64,000 nt of DNA from Sitta carolinensis (Eukaryota; Chordata; Aves; Passeriformes; Sittidae), in the NCBI GenBank assembly GCA_032173965.1, contig CM063290.1, positions 7,205,501-7,269,500 of the forward strand, in the 5' to 3' direction. This document shows positions 26,187 to 38,500 of the stretch, piece by piece. A model generated the notes under the pieces. It was given only the letters and a program-made list of their open reading frames with translations. It searched no databases and was not told the DNA's origin. The stretch's first letter is position 1. Each line of letters begins with the position of its first letter. A program made the position numbers and the translations under genes.

Positions 26187-26530
26187 GCGGCCTCCTGAGC
26201 GGCCGCAGAGCCGAGCGCGCCCGCTCCGCATTGTCTCCGCACGCAGCGCCCGCCGCCCCCCTCACGCGGCCGCGCCCCGCGCTCCCCCCTCGGCCCCGCG
26301 CCGGCGGGCGGGGAGATAACGGTGGGAGCCCTTCCCGGGAGCCATCCCGCAGGCACCGCCCCGCGCCGCCGGCGGCGGGGAACCCTCCCGCAGCGGCCGG
26401 CCCGGCGCGCCCGGGGAGCGGGAGGGGCGGGAGGCGCGGCCCGGCGGCGGGGGGCGGAGGGGCGGGCGCCGCGCTCCCCCCGCGGTGACAGTTTCTAGAA
26501 GCTCGTCCCGGCGTCCTTTGCGGCCCCAAC

Positions 26531-26581
26531 ATGGAGGAGCTGACGGTGGAAGTGCGCGGCTCCAACGGGGCCTTCTACAAG
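26531..26581 (+). CDS. FXR1: FXR1 coding exon 1 (residues 1-17)
   Basis: Encodes [17 protein letters not shown], the first strand of Tudor 1. The start is chosen because it begins the conserved ELTVEV segment and has a strong context (A at -3, G at +4). Residue 2 is Glu where mammals have Ala. The donor is GTACCG directly after the Lys codon. Confidence 0.97.
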
Positions 26582-29500
26582 GTACCGGCGGCGGGGGCGG
26601 CGCGGGGCGGCTCCTCGCCCGGCGGGGCCGGGGCCGAAGGGCCGCGGGGGAGGGGACGGTGAGCGGGGAAGGTGCGGGGGTGCGGGGCCGGGGGCGATGG
26701 AGCGGGGCGGCGGCGGGGGGGCGGCGGTGACGAGGCTGGGGAGGGCTGTGCTCAGGGGAGGTTCGCGTGTGGGGAAGGCAGAGCGCGGCGGGGCCGGGGG
26801 AGCAGATGCGCGGCTCGGGGATTCCCTGAGCCTTCGTCTTGGGAAGGGTGGGTGGGCGTGTGGGGGGATCGGTGTTGGAAGATGCGGGGGCTTTTGGGTG
26901 GGATGGGGTGAACTGGGGCGATAATAATGCTTTCAAAATATTTTAAATAATTTTTTTTTTAAGATTTCGAGTTTATTTATGCCTTCAGAAATCTTCCTTC
27001 ACCATCACCCTCCCTGGAATGTCAGGATGGTACAGGATCAATGCAGAATACTCTCAGCTGTTGCCTGTCAGTCATTTTCCCCTAAGCCTGGCTTCAGATG
27101 TTTAAGAATCCCAGCTCTTTTTATGGCAGTAGGCTCCTGTCTTCCTCTCCAGAAGGGCTGATTCCAGCCAGTATTGTGAGCACGCAGCGTGGCTGTGTTC
27201 TGGGAGGATTTAATCTCGGGACTCTCTTTAGCTATTGTGCCCAACCACACGCACAGTATGGCATTGCACAGGCAATACTGCACTTGGTGTGGAGCTGTCC
27301 CTTTTGATTCCCCCTCCCCCCTTCAGAATATCCTGTGTGCAGCTGTGGATTTGCCTTGGGAATCATGTGGTGACTGTACAGTATGTAGAGGCAGTTGGGT
27401 GTAAGGAATTGTAACCAGCTGACTTCAGGAGTTAGTTCTTTCAGCTGGCCAAGACAAATGGGAGATACCCTTATGAGGAAAGAATGCAGTGAGATAAACT
27501 GCATCCCTAGTAGGGAACCCTCTGAAATTTTTACCAGAATGAGTAGATAGTAAATTTTATACACTGGATAATTTTTTGGTTGAACCTGAAGTATCAAACA
27601 GAAACCCACATTAGAGTCACTTAAGTCTACTACAGGATTCTCCTAAATAAAATAGATTTTTTTCCCCCCCGAGCATTAAGAAGCCCAGAATTTGGAAACA
27701 CTTTTCTTAGTTTTCCATTTTATACCTTGTGATATTGGACAACTTTCCAAATGATGGATCAGTTGCTCTTCTGCATAAGAGAGCTGTCAGACACATGGGA
27801 GCATGAGGCGTGCTAAATTTTTGGACTGAAGGGATCTGTGCATAGAATTTGCTGCAATAAGCCTGATTTAAAATCTGCAAGAATGACATCTCCTAAATCA
27901 CTGAGAATTATCAGCCTTGGATTAGCACCATCATGTGTTTTAGCTCTATGAACAGTGACTTAAAAAAGCAGAAGTTTCAATTAGAAATGGCATAATGGCT
28001 TTGAGATCAATGAAATGGGGATTAAGTCCAGTGATGGCATCTTCATGGTGGATGAGGGCAGGTTAGAATGATGGGATGCACAATGATCAAAGCCTCAACT
28101 CAGAATAATCCACTGTTAGTGTGGAGAGGGAAAAAACACACAACCCCCATAAAAAAAGACCCAAACCAAGTTACTCAAGCAATCACAATTTTAAAAGATT
28201 ATTCTTGTGAGCTAAATGCAGTGAAGTGTGTGTGTGTCAATGACTCCATTTTGTGAGTCTTACTCTTGACGAAGGAAGAGGGTTTGCATTTATTTTAGAA
28301 CTAGGTAACACTCCTAGGTCACTGGCTGTTTAAAGTGACCTAAAGCAAAGAGGTGCGTCAGTCTCTTTTAGGAAATGTCCTATTTTGGGTACCAGTAGCA
28401 TTGATCATTGCAAGATAATGACAAGAGGCTCATCTTTTTTTAGCTGTGTAACACTCTATAGAAGGTGGCAAAAGTTTTCTGAAGAGAAAACAGAATTTGT
28501 AAGATGGGATGAGTTTTGAGGTTTTCCTTTAGAACAGTCTGAATCTGGATTAATTAGCACAGCATAACCCCAGGTAAATGAGATCAGAAAGATCCTGCTG
28601 TGCCAACAGAGATAAAAAACCCCAAAATAATTATGTAAATAATATGAGAGATTTTCTTTCAATGAGTTGTTACTGTGATCTGCACCATAGCTGCAGTAGA
28701 ACAGATGTAGTGGTTAAATCTCTTGGAGCATTATAGTGGGTAATGCTCCAACCCTTTGAGTACTGGGTTTCTGAATGGGTTGTACTTTCATCCCATTTCA
28801 GTATTTACTAGAGGTATGACCATGGTAAATGGTACTCTTTATTATGAAGTTTCTTTACTACCTCTAATAATTGCTATTCAGTTTTGACAGGGAATTCTTC
28901 CTAAGTGCAGGAAGAACATACATGATATGTATACAGTCTGATTGCTATAAATTAGTATGGAAAATTACTATTCTTTATTAAAATTCATGCGCCTTGAAAA
29001 GCATTTGGAGTTTTCATGTATCAGTAGGCAGTTATGGTAAATTCCAAGGTAATTTTAAAAAAAAAAAAGTTGTAAGAGAAAGCGTATTATGATCTAATTT
29101 TAAACTTGTATATCTAAATCACCAAACTAATTTGTGGTTTCTTTTTTTCTAATTGCTTTAAAGAAGTAATATAATCTGGAGAACAGGACAGCATTTACTG
29201 TATATTTTATGCCAGGTTCTCTACCATTACACAGCAGAACCAGTGTTTAGGCACTTCCTGCATAGAAGAAGACTTTGCATATATCATAATTTTGAGCACC
29301 CATTGTCTTTGGAGAACAGATGGCACTGATGGGGCTTGAAATGGTCGTGGTCTTCTGAAAAATGGAGTGGTTTCTGCTGGGGAACAGGGGAGAAGAGACA
29401 GTGTTGCTGAAGTCTACTGGTTATGGGTTTACATATATTAAAGGTGCTGTGAGGGCTTCCTGAGAGTAGAAAAGTTGATGGTTTCTAGGTGAGGACTAGA

Positions 29501-32500
29501 TAGCAGGAAAGTATTTTTGTCTTTGGGACAGTAGAATAGACTTTTTTTTGTTTTATGTATGGAATGGTCAAAAATACCTGGATTTCTTTGGTCTCTGAAT
29601 GTGTTGAAGAGAGTGAAAGCTGAACACTCCCAGCCTTGTCTTGGCCTGCCTGCAGCATTTTCAGGATGATGGGTCCCTCTGTCATTAAGATGATGAAGTA
29701 ATTCACAGAATCACAGATGGCAGAGGCTGGCAGAGATTGTGGGGGTTCACCTGGTCCACACCTCTGCCACCTAGAGCCAATTGCCCATGTCTAGATGGCT
29801 TTTGAGTATCTCTGAGGATGGAAACTCTGAAACCTCCCAACCAACCTGTGCTTCTGCTCAGTAAAAAAAAAAAAAAAAAAAGAAAAAAATAGTTTCCCGA
29901 CATTCATACAAAAAATTCCCATACTCCCATTTGGGCCATTACTTCTGGACCTGTCAGTGGTGGAGGGTCTTGGAATAACAAGACAAAAGCTTTAGTTTTA
30001 CTCAGTATCTCCATGAGCCTTTATGTGCTCACTGTTATGCAGATTAAGAGCCTTGGTGATGCACATTATTCATGATTCCCCACATCAGTTTCCCTGAAAT
30101 AGGTTGGGCCTTACAGACTAAGGTGCATAAATGGAACATCAGATCCATTCCTCTGACTGAGTCTTTCAATGGCATTTGAACAACTCTGGAAGACCCGTTG
30201 TATTCTTCCTTGTAGTAACTTAACTGTGCTGGAAAATGGGCTCTGGTGTGCTGCAAGCCCTTGTGTTCTTTAAGTTCTACAGAGTAGCTGTTTGGATTAT
30301 GCAAGGGGAAGAATAACCCCATGAATTAAAATGGAACTCAGCCCTTAATTTGCCGGTTCTGAAGTGCTTCCTTGTTGGCCTATTCCTCTTCCAAGAGGTG
30401 AAGTTTTTCTGGTAACAGGACTAAGCAAAGTGCTTGTAGCAGGAGTTGGCGTTGGCCTCAAGGCAGACACAAGCCAAAATATTACTAAGGGGAAAAAATT
30501 ATGAAAGACAAGTACACACCATTTCTCCACATGTAGAGCTAAAGCTTGATGAGCAACTCTGTGGGAATGAAGGTTTATGCATCAATAAAAATACAATTAT
30601 TTTTTAAATTTTTCTTACGATTTTTAATTAGTGGCTTTGCAAACAACTTGAGTTGCTCTGAGTGGTTTTTAGCTTGATGGCTCTTAAAATAGGAAATTGT
30701 CATTAGGAATGTAGCTTACACACTGTTAATACCCAATTACTATGCCAGGATACTGTAACTGGAATGACCTTTGTTTTTTCTTTTTAAAGATCTTAACTGT
30801 AATTCTTAAAAGATCTTAACTATGATTGTCAGCATTTTTTTTATTACATCTAGCCCTGCATCTGTATGGGTGGGATATCTTAGACATTTTAAAGTTGTTC
30901 CTGATCAATGGAAAGTTGTGTAGAGTCTTGCAAGAAGTAGCTGTATTGTTGCTGTTGGTGAGCTGTTTGCTTGAGCCTCTTAGGCCGGTAGAAGGGAGAT
31001 GCCACAGGGAGTGGTTATTGATTGCTGAGGTACAATGATCAGTGGAGAGTGTCTTCCAGAAGGTTTGTCCTTTTGGAGGATGAATGTGAAGAAACCAGTG
31101 TAAGAAATGAGTCATTGAGAATTCCGTGAGTAAGCCCAAATTCAGTGTTGAGACTCTTGCACAACTGTCAGAACAATCCTTGAATTTACGTGTAATTACA
31201 TGTAAATTTACATCTGATTGTGGATGGAAATAAGCAGTAATGTCATAAATTAAACTGTGCTTGCTAAAACTGATGTGATAGTTCAGGATATTTTTCTTTC
31301 CTGATACCTGCTTCTAGTGTTTTTGTTTTGCAGTAAACCACAGCTGCTTGCTTTTATCAGTTCCTTGTATAAACAGGTGCAGCTAATCACAATGAAAATA
31401 ATACCAAGTTCAGTCTTTCTTGTCAAGTGGTTTGATTATTTACAAGCTTCCTTTGTTTGCTTTATTTTCTTTTTTTTTCCTTTGGGTGCTCAGCATGAGA
31501 TACATCTTTTAGCAATAATTATTTCACGTGTTTGTTAAATGAAACAGTTGTGTTTCAGTGTTAGTTAGTAATACCAAGGGTTCTTGCATCTGAAAAGGAG
31601 TGAAAGGCTTGGTAATTGGATATAGGCTGCTTGACCTTTATGTCACTGGTTCAGAAACAGTCCGTGGTACCAGTGCCGAAGTGTTTGCTGTTTGAAATTG
31701 GCTCAGCAGTGGGTAAGGTGATATAAATACAGTTTTAGTGTGCAGGTATGTGTGACTCAAACGCCAGCACAGTGGCTGTCCCTGGAAAGAAAGTTTGCAG
31801 ATGAGGTAACAACACCTCATTTTTACATTGGATCACCCTACTTGGGGGTCAGATAAACTTACAGAAAGTAGGATATGGGGGGGAACTTGGATTGCATCTA
31901 CATGATTTACAGGTTCTGCGACTGCCTTGAATTGGTTTTTTTTTTTTTTTTTAAAGTATGTGTGTGCATATACACACACAGACCTACAGTTCACTGGAAG
32001 GGCACTTCAGTAAGTCTTGATCCGTTTATGTTATCAGCAGATCCTAATCCTAAATCCATGGGCAGGTAAAAGGGAAAGAGTGTGTGTGGGTGTCTGTTAT
32101 GAAATGAGGAAGTCTCAGCTGCAGTGCTTTCGGTGCAGATGATTGATCGAGAGTTTCCTGCCCGTTGTTCACCCTTCACACCCCGTCCAGCCCCAGGCTG
32201 GATGCCCCGGCTCTGCCAGGTCCCGGTGCTGGTGCTGGGAGCCGGCTCCCGCCCGTGAGTGGCAGAGTCAGGGCTGAGCGTCAGGACGTGAATAGCCTGC
32301 AGTACAGTACAGGCTCCCGCCCCTCCCCGGGGCTGCTCCAGCCAGGGCATACATGGACTGCCAGGGATCCATCCAGCTCCCAGCACACACCGAGTGACTG
32401 ACACTAATATCTGGACAGGCCGAAGCAGAGCTCTGGCAAGATGAAGTCATGTCAGTTTTTCTTCCCCTTTTGCCCTCTGCAGATTTGTGTGTGGTGTCAA

Positions 32501-35500
32501 ACACACGGTAAGGGTACGTGTACGTGTAAGCTCACTTGCTGATACTGCAGTTCCCCACTCTTTTTGGTGCCACCGTACTTACTGATGATGTGTTTGGTGT
32601 TCTCTTAGCTCTACTTCATCACCTGAGGTACATGGATTGATATGTTGGGAACATAGAACTGTTCAAATTTAGAAACTAGCATTATCTGTCTTAGGCAACA
32701 CTGCTAAATTAAATTTCAGTAATGGAGTACCTTGTTCATTAGAGCAAAAGTTAAGGTGCTGGATCATTACTTAATTTAGTAGAGAATGTTTTTGATACCG
32801 TATCAGACATGACTACTGCAAATCTATTTATGTAGGTTACCTCACAAATAAAGAGCTCCTATAAAACTCCCTAATTGAAAGCCAGGTTATTTAGTTTTCT
32901 ATTTTATGTTCATCACACCTCTTCTAGAGAAATTCTTGTGTCATTATAGGATTTACTATAAAGTCTGGTTTGTACTGTGAAATATTGTAAAGTCACTATT
33001 TTTTTGTAAAACCTTTATTTTTTAAATTTAATTATCATAGGCTCTATGAAGACTTCTTTAAAAACTACTCTAAATCTCATCCTGACACAAGAAATCTTTT
33101 CCTGGTTTTATCTGGAAGTTGTGACAGCCAATAAATGTATATAGGCAGAGTTGAAGGCAGAAAAGTTGTATGCTAGAAGTTTTTCTTTTAGAATATGTTT
33201 TGGTGATACTTTTGACATCCTTCTTGACAGTAATGAAATAAGTACTTAGACTATTTAAAATCCATATTGAATTCTCATTATTTCTAGTTTTATTACAAAT
33301 GGACCATATAGTTCATAATACCTCATAGACTGCTGTGCTTGAGTTGCTGTAAATGTGATCTCATCCACACAGCTTTAGAGAAATTGACAATAGTCAGAAG
33401 TAATTGTACGCAGTTAGACTCTAATCAGACTTTTCTTAGGCCTCACAGCAATAACATTATTTAATAATTATGTAATTTTATTGGATACTTTACATATGGG
33501 CATTTGTGACCTGCAGTGCATACTTGATAGATATTACGCCGGATTAAGCAAGGGAGTGAAAGAGTTTGGGAATACCAAGTGAAAAAGCTGTGCAGGTAAT
33601 TCCAAGGCAGTTGCTGCCTACGTGTCTGCCAGCAGTGAGTCTGCATCACATTCTCCTGTGGGAGGGAAGACCAGTGTGCACACTTTGAACTGAAAGACTT
33701 CCTTCTGTGAAGGAGTTCCTGAAACCCACATAGTGTTGTAAAACGTACAGATTCTTTTTTGGAATTTGTACTTTAGATTTTATTAAAAATTGTCCTGTGT
33801 TTCTGTTTATGCAGCTGATGTTTGTGCACTGTCAGCTGTTGGTCTGCTGAGAGCCATATCTCTGCATTACTGTTCCACTTCAGCTTTGAAATTCTTCAGT
33901 GGGACCTCAGCTTGAAAATTGGTTGTGACTATTAAACTTGTCAGTACCTTACACAGAAACCCACACTTCACCTGGTAACGGGTTAATTGTCTTAACTCCT
34001 CAAAAGTCGGTGCAGTTGGATTCCTTTTTTTGCTCTTCTTTTGTCTTATTAATGAAATCTCTAGTCAGTGGATTCATGACTTTCTTAACTCTACAGAGCA
34101 TTAAGTTCTGAATGTTACATGGTACTTGAATTGGAACCTCTGTTGATTCTGAAGTTGTGCTTTTCAGCAAAGGAAAGAATGGAATTCAGTTCTGCAGAAT
34201 AATTTTTAGCTACTATAGGCTGACCTTAGAAACACATTGAGTACTGTGAGAACACAACAGGAGTAGAAAACCAGGTTCAGCTATGAAATAAAGTAGCATA
34301 ATGAGGAAGAGACTAGTACTGAATCACAGACTCTTGGAATGCAGATAAATAAATGGCAGTCTCTAGTAGGGAGTAAATCTCTCCCTGTAAATACTGCTGT
34401 CTGTTGATAAGTTGTTATGTAGCAGAATGCTGCACTGCATGAAGTTAGTTCTCAGTACTGCGACTTGAGTGTTTTGTCCCTGTGTAGAATTTGGATGAAT
34501 TGTAGTAGAGAAACTCCTATTTCCTGCACTGTATGCCATGTTAATTTGTCCCCATGCTGGGTTATGTTTGAAGGGAACTGTTGGTAGTCATAAATTTGGT
34601 AGAAGTTCTGCTTTATCTCTGTTGCTGGCTTACTGATGCTTTAGGCATAAAATTTTATATGCTTTTTGCATCTTTAAACAGACATAATTTTATACTCCCA
34701 TCCAGTTTCCTTGAAACTGAAAGTCCCTGATTCTGGGTGTATTTTACTCTCAACTGTTTCACCTGCTTACGTTTCAAAGGAGGAGATTTGCCTGCTTTCC
34801 CTTGCAGTGGCAGGTTGGCCTTAGGGTTTATTTTATTAGGAGCACAGTAGGTGGTTCAACAAGATGATTTCTGGTGACCTGCTTTGTTGAGGGTTACCAG
34901 TGTGCTTTCTGCTAGAACCAGTCTTTTGCGTTGCTGACAGCTGGGTTTGAGGGAAGCTCAGGGAGCAGAAAAGCAGGTTTTGAGCAAATGCTTTCAGAGC
35001 ATTGGCCAAGTATGAGCTCAGGTAAAAGGAGATTTGTTTTTAAAGGCCCTTTGCAGCCAGCTGTCACTGTGGGCTCCTTTACTGTCCATCATTACATGGA
35101 GGGATCGACTGTGTCAAAATTTATCTTTCCCTGAGCTGACACATAATACCTCAGTGGGCTGGTTGCTTCTTGCACAGCTGATACGTTCTTGGTCCTCCTC
35201 AGTTGGCAGTTTCTTAAATGGATATAATCCATTCAGCAGATTTCCTGGAACTTCTTTCTCTTAACATAGCTGTGCAGCTTTCTTACTCCTTTAAAACTCC
35301 TTGACCACCTGTGCTTGGGCAAATACCAGGCTGGAGCAAAGGCAGGAGTAGTGTTCTTTTTTTTTCCCCAGCCTGCCTACCCTCCTTAATCAAGAAATGT
35401 TGCAGCTTAATTTCTGCATGGGTATTTGGGTATAACTGTGAGGTTGATGTTTGTCTCTAAATTCTTGGTATAATGAATGCCCCCTAAATATAAGCACAAA

Positions 35501-38500
35501 AAACCCCATGAAATACTGTATTTTCTTTGTTTTCCTGGGAGGTCCTACAGGCATTTGGCCTCATCCAGTCCCCAATTTAGTACCTGAAAGATGATACCAT
35601 AACTGGCTGTGTGGCAGCCTCTACTGCCAAATGCGATTCAAACTGGCTGCTGGACTGTTGTGGGGACAGTTGTTCAGGATTCAGTTGATGTTGGGAGGAA
35701 CACCAGAGAAGCAAATAGTGCTGTGCACAGCTATTGGAATAGCTGCCCTTGCCTGGATCCCTCTCATATTGTTCCTTTAAAACAGCTGTGCACACCTGTG
35801 GGTAGAGTAAGAAACGCTTGAGAGTGAGTTCAGTTGTAAATGAGCTGGTCAGATTTGAGCAGTTGTTGGGTGCAGTCCCTGTGTCCTGCAAGTCTTGGAA
35901 TAGCAGCTAAGAATATCAGCAACCTCGTGCAAAGAGTGGGAGTGTGTCTTGGAGCTTTCTGAGATTGGAAGCTCAGAGTTAGTGGTGGTCTTGGCTCAGG
36001 TTCAGGCTGTATTGAAATTGCTGCCTTTTTGATTTCACATGCATTCTTGTAACAAAAATGTTTTTTGCTTTAGGGATTTATCAAAGATGTTCATGAGGAC
36101 TCCCTCACAGTTGTATTTGAAAACAAGTAAGTATTTTATTTTTTAAATCATTATTTGAATATTAGGTTATTTCAGTTTTGTGCTTTTGCTGGGTTTTTTT
36201 TACTGTTTTGTCTTTAAGAGGAAGCAGATTTCATTAGATACAGTTCTAGAAGTACAGGCTCCCTATTCTGTTCAGCTTCCATGAACTGACTTCTTGAATC
36301 TCTGTCAGAATTCAGTTCATCAGTTACACAATCCTGTACATTCTTTGGTATCTTTAGTGATGCCCATAGATGTGACAGCCAAATTTAATTAAGATAGGAA
36401 TCAGTGGCACAGGCTTGATACTCTTACAGAAAGGCGGGAAATGATGGAAAATACCAAAGTACTCAAATTAGCAATTCTGTGTCTGCTCTCTGGAATGCTG
36501 ATCAGTATTCTCAACCAGAGAAAAGGAAGAATAGTCTGATGGCAATTTTTACCTTTTAACTATTAGGAAGATAAATATATATATCCAGTCAAAAGACCTA
36601 TTGTTTTTGAGTGGAAAAGAGTGCAAATCTGTTAGCAGATCTTGAAAAAGAATTATCCATGAGGCCCATTTCATTTAATATATGAACACAGCAGTGCTGC
36701 TGGGAACTTGTAGTGGCAAGCCAAGGATAATCCATGGGTTGGTAAAGTACAAATGAGTACCTGTTGTTTAGCATTCTGACTGATAACACTGTGGATTACC
36801 TGGGAGATTCTAGTGCTAATTCCAAATACTCTGTGAGCTACATTCTCTTTCCTGTTTCCCTTCCAGTTACTAGGTGGGGATCCTATAAAATGTGTCACCT
36901 TTTGATGTGAAAATTATTATAACCTTTGCCAGCTCTAACCTGTAGATTAGCCTTTGAACCTTTCTTGTAGGAGGATTGCTGGGTAATAAAGGTAATGCTA
37001 GGGAGTGTGCAAGTGTGTCTTGATAAACAGTATTTATAATCCTGCTGACTATATCCCAGGTGTGTGTGTGCACATATATGCATATGTGTGTCTGAGAAGG
37101 AACCCTTGGGGGGGACATAAGTAATCCTGGGGTCTACCCAGCAAAACCCAGTGTTTGTTTCTTTCTAATTTATGCTTTCTAGTCCTCCTCTTATGAAGAC
37201 AGTTGGAAGATGAGGCGGCAAACATGATTTATACTAACACTGAGGCAGTTATGGAACTGGTTACTGTCTCCTAGGTTTTCATACCCTCGCCCCAAAACCC
37301 AACAACAACAAAAAAAATTAAACCTTCATTCTGTCCATGGTCTAAGAAGATGTGACAAATCATGAGTTTCATCTTCAGCATCCATATTACTTTCTAAAGA
37401 AAAGTAATTACTTCTCTTTGCATTTGAAATATGTGCTTTGATGGCAGAAACCAAGTAAGCTGAAGGAAATGCCCGGGGTTCACAGCAGGAGTTGAATTGT
37501 TGGCAAACGCGTTTCTGATGTTTAGTATCCATATCATCCATGTGTTCTACAGAAAGTCTGGCAGCAGCAGCAGTCATGTTTCAAAAAGCATGGGCTGCAG
37601 CATATGTAGAGTGTTCTGTTCACTAAAAATAGATCTGATCAGGAAGTGTATACACAGTCAAATTATTCTGTGACGTGAGTCTGATCAATTCGTGTGCTTT
37701 TTATGGAGTTAAATTCATGAGGGCTTTAGTGGAACTGAAATTGGCAAGAGTGTCCTGTGCTGAGAGCTTCAGTGTTGTGATAGTGATTATCACTAATAAA
37801 TACACACATCTACCCCACAATAGGCAGTCTAAACTGTCACTTCACATTTTCTGCTGTTGTTAGCCAATCTTTATCTACAGCTAGTGTAACGTTCCCAAAG
37901 TTAAGTGTACCAGCACAGAGTGCTAATGATGATTTTGTAGCCATAGCGACATTCAGTCTCTGGGCAGGTAGCCTTAATTCTTTTAAGAGACATTTTCTGA
38001 GGTTAAGGAGGCAAGGAAAGAATGCAGGAGCTTCAGGACCTGGAAACTTCTATTAGTTAAAAGGAAAATTGGATCTTGAGGTACAGTTTCATAGAGGCTC
38101 ATTAGAGTTTGAAGCAGCTTTATTGAAGGAGAGACTTCTGTGTTGCAAGAAGCAAGAACCTCCCTTTTTTGTGATTTGTACCCTGATGCTTAGGCATCAG
38201 TTCTGTCAAGATTATCCTTAGTAGGCAGTTTCTATCACATCACAAGTTTACTGTCTAATAATTTAATTAGGTAACTATCTAATCTAATAATCTAATGATT
38301 ACTGTCCATCACAAGTAATTTCTTAAAACATCTTGGTTTGCATTTCACCAGTGAAATGCTCCAAGTCTGGACTTAAAAAGTTTTGCCACCAAACTTGGAC
38401 TCATATTCTGAGAGCTGAGCCTTCTGTGCACATTTGCACTGTGCACTTCCTCCGCTTGCAGGGACGGGAAGGAAGAACCCAAACCACGAGATTAGTAACT

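Larger units (their letters stand above)
25930..26910. promoter_or_regulatory. FXR1: CpG island promoter of FXR1
   Basis: An abrupt change from AT-rich DNA to very GC- and CpG-rich sequence, spanning the first coding exon of FXR1 and about 600 bp upstream. No TATA box is visible close to the start codon, as is usual for housekeeping CpG-island promoters. The transcription start is not fixed by the sequence; the 5'UTR probably lies within about 26.4-26.53 kb. A YY1-like 'gcaccatcttgacc' lies near 26065 and a heat-shock-element-like ttctagaa at 26493-26500. Long open frames on both strands here are by-products of low stop-codon density. Confidence 0.85.

Noticed and set aside
25777..26565. A 262-codon Pro/Arg/Ala-rich open frame antisense to the FXR1 promoter, with others on both strands
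   Set aside because: Stop codons are rare in CpG islands. The composition simply mirrors GC content and the 16-bp repeat, with no recognisable domain.
32165..32404. GC-rich patch in FXR1 intron 1 considered as an alternative first exon or second promoter
   Set aside because: CpG content is modest compared with the true island, and no ATG with a donor in the phase of exon 2 was evident.
37326..37577. An 83-codon antisense open frame in intron 2
   Set aside because: Starts in a short GCN-rich stretch and looks protein-like only briefly; no splice partners, promoter or homology recognised.
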